Of a stretch of DNA of 64,000 bases, positions 25,921 to 39,428 are shown in pieces. The notes under the pieces are model-generated. The model searched no databases, was not told the DNA's origin, and saw nothing but the letters and a program-made list of their open reading frames with translations. Each line of letters opens with the position of its first letter. Positions within the stretch are counted from its first letter, which is position 1. The position numbers were made by a program, and so were the translations under genes. The stretch spans positions 124,001-188,000 of the forward strand of contig NW_027480595.1 in the NCBI RefSeq assembly GCF_051401765.1, written 5' to 3'. This stretch comes from Calliopsis andreniformis. Lineage: Eukaryota > Arthropoda > Insecta > Hymenoptera > Andrenidae.

Positions 25921-28900
25921 AGGATAGAGGATTGAAGATTGAGGATTGGGTATTGAGGATTGAACATTGAGGATTGAGGATTGAGCATTGAGGATTGAGG
26001 ATTGAAGATTGAATATGTATAATCGAAGATTGAGGATTGAGTATTGAGTGTTGTGGATTGGCGACGAGGACTGAGGGTTGAGTATAGATGTTTGAACTCT
26101 GAGGATTGATTATTAAGGATTGAGAGTTGAGGATTGAGGATTGAGGATGGAGGATTGAAGAGAGAGGTCTGAGTGTTGAGGATTGAGTGTTGAGAATTGA
26201 TGTTTGAGGGTTGAGATTTGAAGATTGAAGAATGGGGATTGAGTATTGAAAACTGTGAATTAAGGATATTCTATTGAGGATTGAGGATTGACAATTGATT
26301 TTTGAGGTCTTATGGCTGAAGATTGAGGATTCAGGATTGAGGATTCGTGGTGGAGGTTTGAGGACTGAGGATTGAGGGTTGTGGATTGAGGATTGAGGAC
26401 TGACTCTTGAGGATTGAGGATTGAGGATGGAGGATTGATGAGAGAGGACTGAGTGTTGAGGATTGAGTGTTGAGAATTGGTGTTTGAGGATTGAGATTTG
26501 ATTATTGAATATTGTCGATTGAGTATTGAACCATGAGAATTCAGGATATTCTATTGAGTATTGAGAATTGAGGATTGATGGTTGAGTATTGAGGATTGAT
26601 AGCTGAGGGTTGTGCGTTGAATATTGAGGATTGAGGATTGAGGATTGAGGATTGAGGATTGAGGATTGAAGATTGAGTATTGATGATTGAAGATTAAGGA
26701 TTGAGGATTGGGGGTTGAGGTTTGAGGACGAGGACTGACGGTTGAGGATTGAGGTTTGAGGATTGAGGATTGAGGATTGAGCACTGAGGATTGAGGATTG
26801 AGAATTGAGCATTGAGGATTGAAGATTGTGGACTGAGGATTGAGGATTGAAGTTTGAGTATTGAGGATTGGAGATTGAGGATTGAGGATTGAGGATTGAG
26901 GATTGAGGATGAGGGCTGAGGGTTGAGGATTGAGGTTTGAGGACTGAGGACTGAGGATTGAGGATTGAGAATTGATGATTGAGGATTGAGGATTGAAGAT
27001 TGAGGATTGGGTATTGAGGATTGAAGAATGAGGATTGAGGATTGAGGATTGAGGATTGAGGATTGAGGATTGAAGATTGAGCATTCAGGATTGGAGATGG
27101 ACGATTGAGGATTGAGGACCGAGGATTGAGGATTGGGGATTGAAGATTGAGTATTGGGGATTGAAGATTGACGATTGAGGATTGAGAATTGAGGATTGAG
27201 GATTGAGGAATGAGCATTGAAGATTGAGTATTGAGGATTGAACGTTCAGGATTGTGGATTGAGGATTGAGGATTGAGGATTGAATATTGAGGACTGGGGA
27301 CTGAGTGTTGAGGGTTGAGTGATGAGAATTGATGTTTGTGGATAGAGATTTGAAGATTGCAGATTGAGTATTGAGTAATGAAAACTGTGAATTGATGATA
27401 TTCAATTGAGTATTGAGGATTGACAACTGATTGTTGAGGACTGAGGGCTGACGAATGAGGATTCAGGTTTGAGGATTCAGGATTGAGGTTTGAGGACTGA
27501 GGATTGAGGATTGAAAATTGAGGATTGAGGATTGAGGATTGAGGATTGAGGATTGAAGATTGAGGTTTGGGTATTGAGGATTGAACATTGAGGATTGTGG
27601 ATTGAGTATTGAGGATTGAGGATTGAGGATTGAAGATTGAATATTGATGATTGAGGATTGAGGATCGAGGATTGAGGGTTGTGGATTGAGGACGAGGACT
27701 GAGGGTTGAGTATTGATGTTTGAGGTCTGAGGATTGAGGATTTAGGATTGAGAATTGAGGACTGAGGGTTGAGGATTGAAGATTGAGGATTGGGTGTTGA
27801 GGATTGAAGAATGTGGATTGAGGATTGAGGATTGAGGATTGAGGATTGAAGATTGAGTATTGAGGATTGAAGATTGAGGACTGAGGATTGAGGATTGAGG
27901 ATTGAAGATTGAGTATTGAGGATTGAGGATTGAGGATTGAGGATTGAGGATTGAGGATTGAGGATTGAAGATTGAGTATTGATGGTTGAAGATTAAGGTT
28001 GAGGTTTGAGGATTGAGGATTGAGTATTGAGGATTGAAGATTGAGGATTGAGGATTGAGGTTTGAGGATTGAAGACGTGGACTGACGGTTGAGGATTGAG
28101 GTTTGAGGATTGAGGATTGAGGATTGAGGATTGAGGATTGAGGATTTATGATTGAGCATTGAGGATTGAAGATTGAGGACTGGAGATTGAGGATTGATGA
28201 TAGAGGATTAAGGATTGAGGATTGTGGATTGAGGATCTAGGATTGGAGATTGATTACTGAGGATTGAAGATTGAGGATTGAGGATTGAGGATTGAGAATT
28301 GAGAATTGAGTGTGAGGACTGAGGGCTGAGGATTGATGTTTGAGGAACGAGGATTGAGGATTGAGGATTGAGGACTGAGGATTGACGATTCAGTATTGAA
28401 GATTGAGGATTGATTACTGAGGATTGAGGATTGAGGATTGAGGATTGAGGACTGAGGATTGAGGATTGAAGATTGAGTATTGAGGATTGAAGATTGAGTA
28501 TTGAGGATTGAGGATTGAGGATTGAGGATTGAGGACTGAGGATTGAGGATTGAAGATTGAGTATTGATGGTTGAAGATTAAGGTTGAGGTTTGAGGATTG
28601 AGGATTGAGTATTGAGGATTGAGGATTGAGGATTGAAGATTGAGTATTGAGGATTGAAGATTGAGGACTGAGGATTGAGGATTGAGGCTTGAAGATTGAG
28701 TATTGAGGATTGAGGATTGAGGATTGAGGATTGAGGACTGAGGATTGAGGATTGAAGATTGAGTATTGATGGTTGAAGATTAAGGTTGAGGTTTGAGGAT
28801 TGAGGATTGAGTATTAAGGATTGAGGATTGAGGATTGAAGATTGAGTATTGAGGATTGAAGATTGAGGACTGAGGATTGAGGATTGAGGCTTGAAGATTG

Positions 28901-31900
28901 AGTATTGAGGATTGAGGATTGAGGTTTGAGAATTGAGGATTGAGGATTGAGAATGAGGGCTGAGGTTTGAGGATTCAGGATTGAGGGCTGAGGACTGAGG
29001 ATTGAGGGTTGAGAATTGAGGATTGAGGATTGAGGATTGAAGATTGAGGATTGGGTATTGAGGATTGAAGAATGAGGATTGAGGATTGAGGATTGAGAAG
29101 TGAGGATTGAGGATTGAGGTTTGAAGATTGAGGATTGGGTGTTGAGGATTGAAGAATGAGGGTTCAGGAGTGAGCATTGAGGATTGAGGATTGAAGATTG
29201 AGTATTGAGGATTGAAGCCTGGCGACTGAGGACTGAGGATTGAGGATTGACGATTGAGGATGTGGGATTGAAGATTGAGTATTGAGGATTGAAGATTGAG
29301 GATCGAGGATTGAGGATTGAGGATTGAGTATTGAAGATTGAGGATTGGGGACTGAGTGTTGAGGGTTGAATGATGAGAATTGATGTTGGTGGATAGAGAT
29401 TTGAAAATTGCAGATTGAGTATTGAGTATTGAAAACTGTGAATTGATGATATTCTATTGAGGATTGAGAATTGACAACTGATTGTTGAGGACTGAGGTCT
29501 GAAGATTGAGGATTCAGGATTGAGGATACAGGTTTGAGGATCGAGGACTGAGGATTGAGGATTGAGGATTGAGGATTGAGGATTGAAGATTGAGGATTGG
29601 ATATTGCGGATTGAACATTGAGGATGGAGGATTGAGGATTGAGGATTGAGGATTGAGGATTGAGGACTGAAGATTGAATATTGATGATTGAATATTGAGG
29701 ATTGAGTATTGATGGTTGTGGATTGAGGACGAGGACTGAGGGTTGAGTATTGCTGCTTGAGGTCTGAGGATTGAGGATTGAGGATTGAGAATTGAGGATT
29801 GAGGTTTGAGGATTGAAGATTGTGGATTGGGTATTGAGGATTGAAGAATGAGGATTGAGGATTGAGGATTCAGAATTGAGGATTGAATACTGAGTATTGA
29901 GGATTGGGTATTGAGGATTGAAGAATGAGGATTGAGGATTGAGGATTGAGGATTGAAGATTGTGTATTGAGGATTGAAGATTGAGGATTGAGGATTGAGG
30001 ATTGAGGATTGAGGATTGAAGATTGAGGATTGGGGATTGAGTATTGACGATTGAGAATTGAGTATTGAGGATTGAGAATTGAGGATTGATTATTGAAGAT
30101 TGAGTATTGAGGATTGAAGATTGAGGAATGGGGATTGAGGATTGATGATAGAGGATTAAGGATTGATGATTGGGGATTGAGGATCTAGGATTGGAGATTG
30201 ATTATTGAGGTTTGAAGATTGAGGATTGAGGTTTGAGGAACGAGGATTGAGGATTGAGGATTGAGGACTGAGGATTGACGATTCAGTATTGAAGATTGAG
30301 GATTGATTACTGAGGATCGAGGATTGAGGTTTGAGGATTGACGCTTGAGGATTGAGGATTGAGGATGGAGGATTGAAGAGAGAGGACTGCGTGTTGAGGA
30401 TTGCGTGTTGAGAATTGATGTTTGAGGATTGAGATTTGATTATTGAATATTGTGGATTGAGTATTGAACCATGAGAATTCAGGATATTCTTTTGAGTATT
30501 GAGAATTGAGGATTGATGGTTGAGTTTTGAGGATTGATGGTTGAGGGTTGTGCGTTGAATATTGTGGATTGAGGATTGAGGATTGAGGATTGAGGATAGA
30601 GGATTGAAGATTGAGTATTGATGATTGAAGATTGAGGATTGAGGATTGAGGGTTGATGTTTGAGAACGAGGACTGACGGTTGAGGATTGAGGTTTGAGGA
30701 TTGAGGATTGAGGTTTGAGGATTGAGGATTGAGGATTGAGGCCTGAAGATTGAATATTGATGATTGGAGGTTGAGGATTCAGTATTGATGGTTGTGGATT
30801 GAGGACGAGGACTGAGGCTTGAGTATTGCTGTTTGAGGTCTGAGGATTGAGGATTGAGGATTGAGAATTGAGGATTGAGGATAGAGGATTGAAGATTGAG
30901 GATTGGGTATTGAGGATTGAAGAATGAGGATTGAGGATTGAGGATTGAGGATTGAGGATTGAGGATTGAAGACTGAGTATTGAGGATTGAAGATTGAGGA
31001 TCGAGGATTCAGGATTGAGGATACAGGTTTGAGGTTCGAGGACTGAGTATTGAGGATTGAGGATTGAGGATTGAGGATTGAAGATTGAGGATTGGGTATT
31101 GCGGATTGAACATTGAGGATTGAGGATTGATGGTTGTGGATTGAGGACGAGGACTGAGGGTTGAGTATTGCTGTTTGAGGTCTGAGGATTGAGGATTGAG
31201 GATTGAGAATTGAGGATTGAGGATTGAGGATTGAAGATTGTGGATTGGGTATTGAGGATTGAAGAATGTGGATAGGGTATTGAGGGTTGAGGATTGAGGT
31301 TTGAGGACTGAGGACTGAGGATTGAGGATTGTGAGTTGATGATTGAGGATTGAGGATTCAAGATTGAGGATTGGGTATTGAGGATTGAAGAATGAGGATT
31401 GAGGAATGAGTATTGAGGATTGAGGATTGAAGATTGAGTACTGCGGATTGAAGCCTGACGATTGAGTATTGAGGATTGAGGATTCAGGATTGAGGATGGA
31501 CGATTGAAGATTGAGTATTGAGGATTCAAGACTGAGGATCGAGGATTGTGGATTGAGGATTGAGGATTGAAGATTGAGGATTGGGGACTGAGTGTTGAGG
31601 GTTGTATGATGAGAGTTGATGTTTGTGGATAGAGATTCGAAGATTGCAGATTGAGCATTGAGTATTGAAAACTGTGAATTGATGATATTCTATTGAGGAT
31701 TGAGAATTGACAACTGATTGTTGAGGACTGAGGTCTGAAGATTGAGGATTCAGGATTGAGGATTGAGGATTGTGGATTGAGGACTGAAGATTGAATATTG
31801 ATTGTTGATGATTGAGGATTGAGTATTGATTGTTGTGGATTGAGGACGAGGACTGAGGGTTCAGTATTGCTGCTTGAGGTCTGAGGATTGAAGATTGATG
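25921..31900 (+). repeat. Left half of the 10.65-kb block repeated at 50538-61190
   Basis: This joins 16.9 kb-type sequence (25921-28624, offset 8,996) to 22-26 kb-type sequence (27093-30917, offset 4,957), and the whole composite then recurs from about 50538. The composite must therefore have formed before the large duplication, or both copies were homogenised later. The offset to the second copy steps 24,617, 24,624, 24,610, 24,617, always by multiples of 7. The longest open stretch of the window (986 codons, 25199-28159, - strand) spans its left junction and is not a gene. Confidence 0.85.
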
Positions 31901-34900
31901 ATTGAGGATTGAGGATTGAGGATTGAGGATTGAGGATTGAAGATTGAGGATTGAAGATTGAGCATTGAGGATTGAAGATTGAGGATTGAGGATTGCGGAT
32001 TGAGGATTGAGGATTGAATATTAAGGATTGAGGATTGACAATTGATTGTTGAGGGCTGACGTCTGAAGATTGAGGATTCAGGATTGAGGATTCCGGATTG
32101 AGGTTTGAGGACTGAGGATTGAGGGTTGGGGATTGAGGATTGAGTATTGAGCATTGAGGATTGACGCTTGAGTATTGAGGATTGCGGATGGAGGATTGAA
32201 GAGAGAGGACAAAGTATTGAGGATTGAGTATTGAGAGTTGATGTTTGAGGATTGCGATTTGATTATTGAATATTGAGGATTGAGTATTGAATAATTAGAA
32301 TTCGGGATATCCTATTGAGTATTGAGAATTGAGCACTGATGGTTGAGTATTGAGGATTGAGGATTGAACATTGAGGTCTGAGTGTTGAGGGTTGAGTGAT
32401 GAGAATTGATGTTAGTGGATAGTGGCTTGAAGATTGCAGATCGAGTATTGAGTGTTGAAAACTGTGAATTGAGGATATTCTACTGAGGATTGAGGATTGA
32501 CTACCGATTGTTGAGGACTGAGGTCTGAAGATTGAGGATTCAGGATTGAGGATTCAGGTTTGATGTTTGAGGACTGAGGATTGAGGATTGAGGATTGATG
32601 ATTGAGGATTGAGGATTGAGGATTGAGGATTGAAGGTTGAGGATTGAGGATGGAGGATGAGGGCTGAGCGTTGAGGACTGAGGATTGAGGATTGAGGATT
32701 GAGTATTGAGGATTGAGGATTGAGGATTGAGGATTGAGGATTGAGGATTGAGGATTGAGGATTGAGGATTCAGGATTGTGGTTCGAGGACTGAGGATTGA
32801 GGATTGAGGATTGAAGGTTGAGTATTGATGATTGAAGATGGGAGGATTGAGGATTGAGGGTTGAGGATTGAGGACGAGTACTGACGGTTGAGGATTGAGG
32901 TATGAGGATTGTGGATTGAGGATTGAGAATGACGGCAGAGGGTTGAGGATTGAGGTTTGAGTATAGAATCCTGAGAATTCAGGATATTCTATTGAGTATT
33001 GCAAATTGAGGATTGATGGTTGAGTATTGAGGATTGAGGATTGAGGGTTGAGGATTGAGTATTGAAGATTGAGGATTGATGATTGAGGATTGATGATTGA
33101 GGATTGAGGATTGAGGATTGAGGATTGAGGATTGAGGACTGAGGATTGAAGACGGAGGATTGAGGATTGAGGATGAGGGCTGAGGGTTGAGGATTGTGGT
33201 TTGAGGACTGAGGACTGAGGATTGAGGATTGAGAGCTGAGGATTTAGGATTGAGGATTGAAAGTTGAGGATTGGGTATTGAGGATTGAAGCCTGACGATT
33301 GAGGATTGAGGATTGAGGATTGAGGATTGTGGATGGAGGATTGAAGATTGAGTATTGAGGATTGAAGACTGAGGATCGAGGATTGTGGATTGAGGATTGC
33401 GGATTGAAGATTGAGGACTGGGGACTGAGTGTTGAGCGTTGAATGATGAGAATTGATGTTTGTGGATAGAGATTCGAAGATTGCAGATTGAGTATTGAGT
33501 ATTGAAAACTGTGAATTGATGATACTCTATTGAGGATTGAGAATTGACAACTGCTTGTTGGGGACTGAGGTCTGAAGATTGAGGATTCAGGATTGAGGAT
33601 TCATGTTTGATGTTTGAGGACTGAGGATTGAGGATTGAGGATTGAGGATTGAGGATTGAGGACTGAGGATTGAGGATTGAAGATTGAGGATTGGGTATTG
33701 CACATTCAACATTGAGGATTGAAGATTGAGGATTGGGGATTGAGGATTGACGATTGAGTATTAAGCATTGAGGATTGAGAATTGAGGATTGAGGATTGAA
33801 GATTGAGTATTGAGGATTGAAGGTTGAGGATTGAGGATTGAGGATTGAAGATTGAGGACTGAGTGTTGAGGGTTGCGTGATGAGGGTTGATGTTTGTGGA
33901 TTGAGATTTGAAGATTGAAGAATGGGGTTTGAGTATTGAAAACTGTGAATTGAGGATATTATATTGAGGATTGAGGATTGACAACTGATTGTTGAGGACT
34001 GATGGCTGAGGATTGAGGATTGAGGATTGAGGATTGAGGATTGAAGAGAGAGGACTGCGTGTTAAGGATTGCGTGTTGAGAATTGATGTTTGAGGATTGA
34101 GATTTAATTATTGAATATTGTGGATTGAGTATTGAACCATGAGAATTCAGGATATTCTTTTGAGTATTGAGAATTGAGGATTGATGGTTGAGTTTTGAGG
34201 ATTGATGGTTGAGGGTTGTGCGTTGAATATTGTGGATTGAGGATTGAGGATTGAGGATTGAGGATAGAGGATTGAAGATTGAGTATTGGTGATTGAAAAT
34301 TGAGGATTGAGGATTGAGGGTTGAGGTTTGAGAACGAGGACTGACGGTTGAGGATTGAGGTTTGAGGATTGAGGATTGAGGATCGAGGCCTGAAGATTGA
34401 ATATTGATGATTGGAGGTTGAGGATTCAGTATTGATGGTTGTGGATTGAGGACGAGGACTGAGGGTTGAGTATTGCTGTTTGAGGTCTGAGGATTGAGGA
34501 TTGAGGATTGAGAATTGAGGATTGAGGATAGAGGATTGAAGATTGAGGATTGGGTATTGAGGATTGAAGAATGAGGATTGAGGATTGAGGATTGAGGATT
34601 GAGGATTGAGGATTGAAGACTGAGTATTGAGGATTGAAGATTGAGGATCGAGGATTCAGGATTGAGGATACAGGTTTGAGGTTCGAGGACTGAGTATTGA
34701 GGATTGAGGATGGAGGATTGAGGATTGAAGATTGAGGATTGGGTATTGCGGATTGAACATTGAGGATTGAGGATTGATGGTTGTGGATTGAGGACGAGGA
34801 CTGAGGGTTGAGTATTGCTGTTTGAGGTCTGAGGATTGAGGATTGAGGATTGAGAATAGAGGATTGAGGATTGAGGATTGAAGATTGTGGATTGATGATT

Positions 34901-36573
34901 GAGGACTGAGGACTGAGGATTGAGGATTGTGAGTTGATGATTGAGGATTGAGGATTCAAGATTGGGGATTGGGTATTGAGGATTGAAGAATGAGGATTGA
35001 GGAATGAGTATTGAGGATTGAGGATTGAAGATTGAGTACTGAGGATTGAAGCCAGACGATTGAGTATTGAGGATTGAGGATTCAGGATTGAGGATGGAGG
35101 ATTGAAGATTGAGTATTGAGGATTCAAGACTGAGGATCGAGGATTGTGGATTGAGGATTGAGGATTGAAGATTGAGGATTGGGGACTGAGTGTTGAGGGT
35201 TGTATGATGAGAATTGATGTTTGTGGATAGAGATTCGAAGATTGCAGATTGAGCATTGAGTACTGAAAACTGTGAACTGATGATATTCTATTGAGGATTG
35301 AGAATTGACAACTGATTGTTGAGGACTGAGGTCTGAAGATTGAGGATTCAGGATTGAGGATTGTGGATTGAGGATTGAGGACTGAAGATTGAATATTGAT
35401 TATTGATGATTGAGGATTGAGTATTGATTGTTGTGGATTGAGGACGAGGACTGAGGGTTGAGTATTGCTGCTTGAGGTCTGAGGATTGAAGATTGATGAT
35501 TGAGGATTGAGGATTGAAGATTGAGTATTGAGGATTGAGGATTGAGGATTGAGGGTTGAGGATTGAAGATTCAGTATTGAGGACTGAAGATTGAGAATTG
35601 AGGATTGAGGCTTGAACATTGAGTACTGAGTGTTGAGGGTTGAGTGATGAGAATTGGTGTTTGTGGATAGAGATCTGAAGAATGCAGATTGACTATTGAG
35701 TATTGAAAACTGTGAATTGAGGATACTCTATTGAGGATTGACGATTGACAAATGATTGTTGAGGACTGAGGGCTGAAGATTGAGGATTGAGGATTGAGGA
35801 TTGAGGATTGAGGAAGAGGGCTGAGGGTTGCGGGTTGAGGTTTGAGGACTGAGGACTGAGGGTTGAGGAATGAGAATTGAGTATTGAGGATTGAGGATTG
35901 AAGATTGCGGATTGGGTATTGAGGATTGTAGTATGAGGATTGAGGATTGAGGATTGAGGATTGAGGATTGAAGATTGATTATTGAGGATTGAAGATTGAC
36001 GATTGAGGGTTGAGAATTGAGGATTGTGGATTGAGGATTGAGGATTGAAGATTGAGTAATGAGGATTGAATGTTGAGGATTGTGGATTGAGGATTGAGGG
36101 TTGAGGATTGAATGGTGAGGTTTGGGGACTGAGTGCTGTGGGTTGAGTGATGAGAATTGATGTCTGTGGATAGAGATTTGAAGATTGCAGATTGAGTGTT
36201 GTGTATTGAAAGCTGTGATTTGATGATATTCTATTGAGGATTGAGGTTTGACTACTGATTGTTGAGGACTGATTTCTGAAGATAGAGGATTCAGGATTGA
36301 GGATTCAGGATTGTGGTTTCAGGACTGTGGATTGAGGATTGACGATTGAGGATTGAGGATTCAGGATTGAGGATTGAAGATTGAGGATTGAGAATTGTGA
36401 ATTGAGGATTGAGGATGAGGGCTGATGGTTGAGGATTGAGGCTTGAGGACTGAGGACTGAGGATTGAGGATTGAGAATTGAGGATTGAGGATGGAGGATT
36501 GAAGATTGAGGATTGGGTATTGAGGATTGAAGAATGAGGATTGAGGATTGAGGATTGAGGATTGAGGATTGAA
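31901..36573 (+). repeat. Right half of the 10.65-kb block; 4.0 kb also at 43273-47268
   Basis: Positions 31.9-33.1 kb carry the 1,996-type unit of the left end (EcoRI anchors 32298 and 32975 pair with 1721 and 2398, offset 30,577). Positions 32741-36736 recur at 43273-47268 (offset 10,532), and all of it recurs near 56.5-61.2 kb (offset 24,617). The section from 33 to 36.7 kb is thus present three times. Class A anchors lie near 32.46, 33.51, 33.94, 35.27, 35.71 and 36.21 kb. The duplication ends at about 36573, where GAAGAGTGAG here meets GAGGATTGAG at 61190. Confidence 0.85.
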
Positions 36574-37397
36574 GAGTGAGTATTGAGGATTGAAGATTGA
36601 GTATTGAGGATTGAGGATTGACGATTGAAGATTGAGTATTGAGGATTGAGGATTATGGATTGAGGACTGAGGATTGAGGATTGAGGATTGAAGATTGAGT
36701 ATTGAGGGTTGAAGATTAAGATTGAGGTTTGAGGATTGAGGATTGAGTATTGAGGATTGAAGATTGAGGATTGAGGATTGAGGTTTGAGGATTGAGGACG
36801 TGGACTGACGGTTGAGGATTGGGGTTTGAGGATTGAGGATTGAGGATTGAGGACTGAGTATTGAGGATTGAGGATTGAGCATTGAGGATTGAAGATTGAG
36901 GACTGGAGATTGAGCATTGAGGATTGAGGATTGAGGATTGAGTATTGAGGATTGAGGATTGAATATTGAGTATTGAGGATTGAAGGTTGAGGATTGAGGA
37001 TTGAGGATTGAGGATTGAGGATTGAGGATTGAGGATTGAAGATTGATTATTGAGGATTGAAGATTGACGATTGAGGGTTGAGAATTGAGGATTGTGGATT
37101 GAGGATTGAGGATTGAAGATTGAGTAATGAGGATTGAATGTTGAGGATTGTGGATTGAGGATTGAGGGTTGAGGATTGAATGGTGAGGTTTGGGGACTGA
37201 GTGTTGAGGGTTGAGTGATGAGAATTGATGTCTGTGGATAGAGATTTGAAGATTGCAGATTGAGTGTTGTGTATTGAAAGCTGTGATTTGATGATATTCT
37301 ATTCAGGATTGAGGTTTGACTACTGATTGTTGAGGACTGATTTCTGAAGATAGAGGATTCAGGATGAGGATTCAGGATTGTGGTTTCAGGACTGTGG
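36574..37397 (+). repeat. Array with a 1,068-bp-spaced local duplication
   Basis: About 390 bp at 37028-37418 repeats 35960-36350 at a spacing of 1,068 bp. It includes GAAAGCTGTGATTTGATG (class A subtype) near 36.21 and 37.28 kb, the GAATGGTGAGGTTTGGGG string and GACTACTGATTGTTGAGG. The adjoining array up to 36736 belongs to the 43.3-47.3 kb block. A single-base deletion (GGATGAGGATTC for GGATTGAGGATTC) appears near 37363. Confidence 0.75.
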
Positions 37398-39428
37398 ATT
37401 GAGGATTGAGGATTGAGGGTTGAGGATTCAGGATTGAGGATTGAAGATTGAGGATTGGGTATTGAGGATTGAACATTGAGGATTGAGGATTGAGCATTGA
37501 GGATTGAGGATTGAAGATTGCATATGGATAATCGAAGATTGAGGATTGAGTATTGAGTGTTGTGGATTGGCGACGAGGACTGAGGGTTGAGTATAGATGT
37601 TTGAACTCTGAGGATTGAGGATTAAGGATTGAGAGTTGAGGATTGAGGATTGAGGGTGGAGGATTGAAGAGAGAGGACTGAGTGTTGAGGATTGAGTGTT
37701 GAGAATTGATGTTTGAGGGTTGAGATTTGAAGATTGAAGAATGGGGATTGAGTATTGAAAACTGTGAATTAAGGATATTCTATTGAAGATTGAGGATTGA
37801 CAATTGATTTTTGAGGTCTTATGGCTGAAGATTGAGGATTCAGGATTGAGGATTCGTGGTGGAGGTTTGAGGACTGAGGATTGAGGGTTGAGGATTGAGG
37901 ATTGAGGACTGACTCTTGTGGATTGAGGATTGAGGATGGAGGATTGATGAGAGAGGACTGAGTGTTGAGGATTGAGTGTTCAGAATTGGCGTTTGAGGAT
38001 TGAGATTTGATTATTGAATATTGTCGATTGAGTATTGAACCATGAGAATTCAGGATATTCTATTGAGTATTGAGAATTGAGGATTGATGGTTGAGTATTG
38101 AGGATTGATAGCTGAGGGTTGTGCGTTGAATATTGAGGATTGAGGATTGAGGATTGAGGATTGAGGATTGAGGATTGAAGATTGAGTATTGATGATTGAA
38201 GATTAAGGATTGAGGATTGGGGGTTGAGGTTTGAGGACGAGGACTGACGGTTGAGGGTTGAGGTTTGAGGATTGAGGATTGAGGATTGAGCACTGAGGAT
38301 TGAGGATTGAGAATTGAGGATTGAGGATTGAAGATTGTGGACTGAGGATTGAGGATTGAAGTTTGAGTATTGAGGATTGGAGGTTGAGGATTGGGGATTG
38401 AGGATTGAGGATTGAGGATGAGGGCTGAGGGTTGAGGATTGAGGTTTGAGGACTGAGGACTGAAGATTGAGGATTGAGAATTGATGATTGAGGATCGAGG
38501 ATTGAAGATTGAGGATTGGGTATTGAGGATTGAAGAATGAGGATTGAGGATTGAGGATTGAGGATTGAGGATTGAGGATTGAAGATTGAGCATTCAGGAT
38601 TGGAGATGGACGATTGAGGACTGAGGACCGAGGATTGAGGATTGGGGATTGAAGATTGAGTATTGGGGATTGAAGATTGGCGATTGAGGATTGAGAATTG
38701 AGGATTGAGGATTGAGGAATGAGCATTGAAGATTGAGTATTGAGGATTGAACGTTCAGGATTGTGGATTGAGGATTGAGGATTGAGGATTGAATATTGAG
38801 GACTGGGGACTGAGTGTTGAGGGTTGAGTGATGAGAATTGATGTTTGTGGATAGAGATTTGAAGATTGCAGATTGAGTATTGAGTAATGAAAACTGTGAA
38901 TTGATGATATTCAATTGAGTATTGAGGATTGACAACTGATTGTTGAGGACTGAGGGCTGACGAATGAGGATTTAGGTTTGAGGATTCAGGATAGAGGTTT
39001 GATGACTGAGGATTGAGGATTGAAGATTGAATATTGATGATTGAGGATTGAGGATCGAGGATTGAGGGTTGTGGATTGAGGACGAGGACTGAGGGTTGAG
39101 TATTGATGTTTGAGGTCTGAGGATTGAGGATTGAGGATTGAGAATTGAGGACTGAGGGTTGAGGATTGAAGATTGTGGATTGGGTATTGAGGATTGAAGA
39201 ATGAGGATTGAGGATTGAGGATTGAGAATTGAGGATTGAAGACTGAGTATTGAGGATTGGGTATTGAGGATTGAAGAATGAGGATTGAGGATTGAGGATT
39301 GAGGATTGAAGATTGTGTATTGAGGATTGGAGATTGAGGATTGAGGATTGAGGATTGAGGATTGAGGATTGAAGATTGAGGATTGGGGATTGAGTATTGA
39401 CGATTGAGAATTGAGTATTGAGGATTGG
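37398..39428 (+). repeat. Block of ~2.0 kb repeated from 10405-12442
   Basis: The offset is 26,993, becoming 26,986 after one heptamer is lost near 37.53 kb. A marker string with little heptamer character, ATGGATAATCGAAG near 37.52 kb, corresponds to ATGTATAATCGAAG near 10.53, 17.02, 26.01, 41.73 and 50.64 kb. The EcoRI anchor at 38046 pairs with 11060. At 39428 the sequence leaves the 12.4 kb match and instead repeats 38380 onward. Confidence 0.8.
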
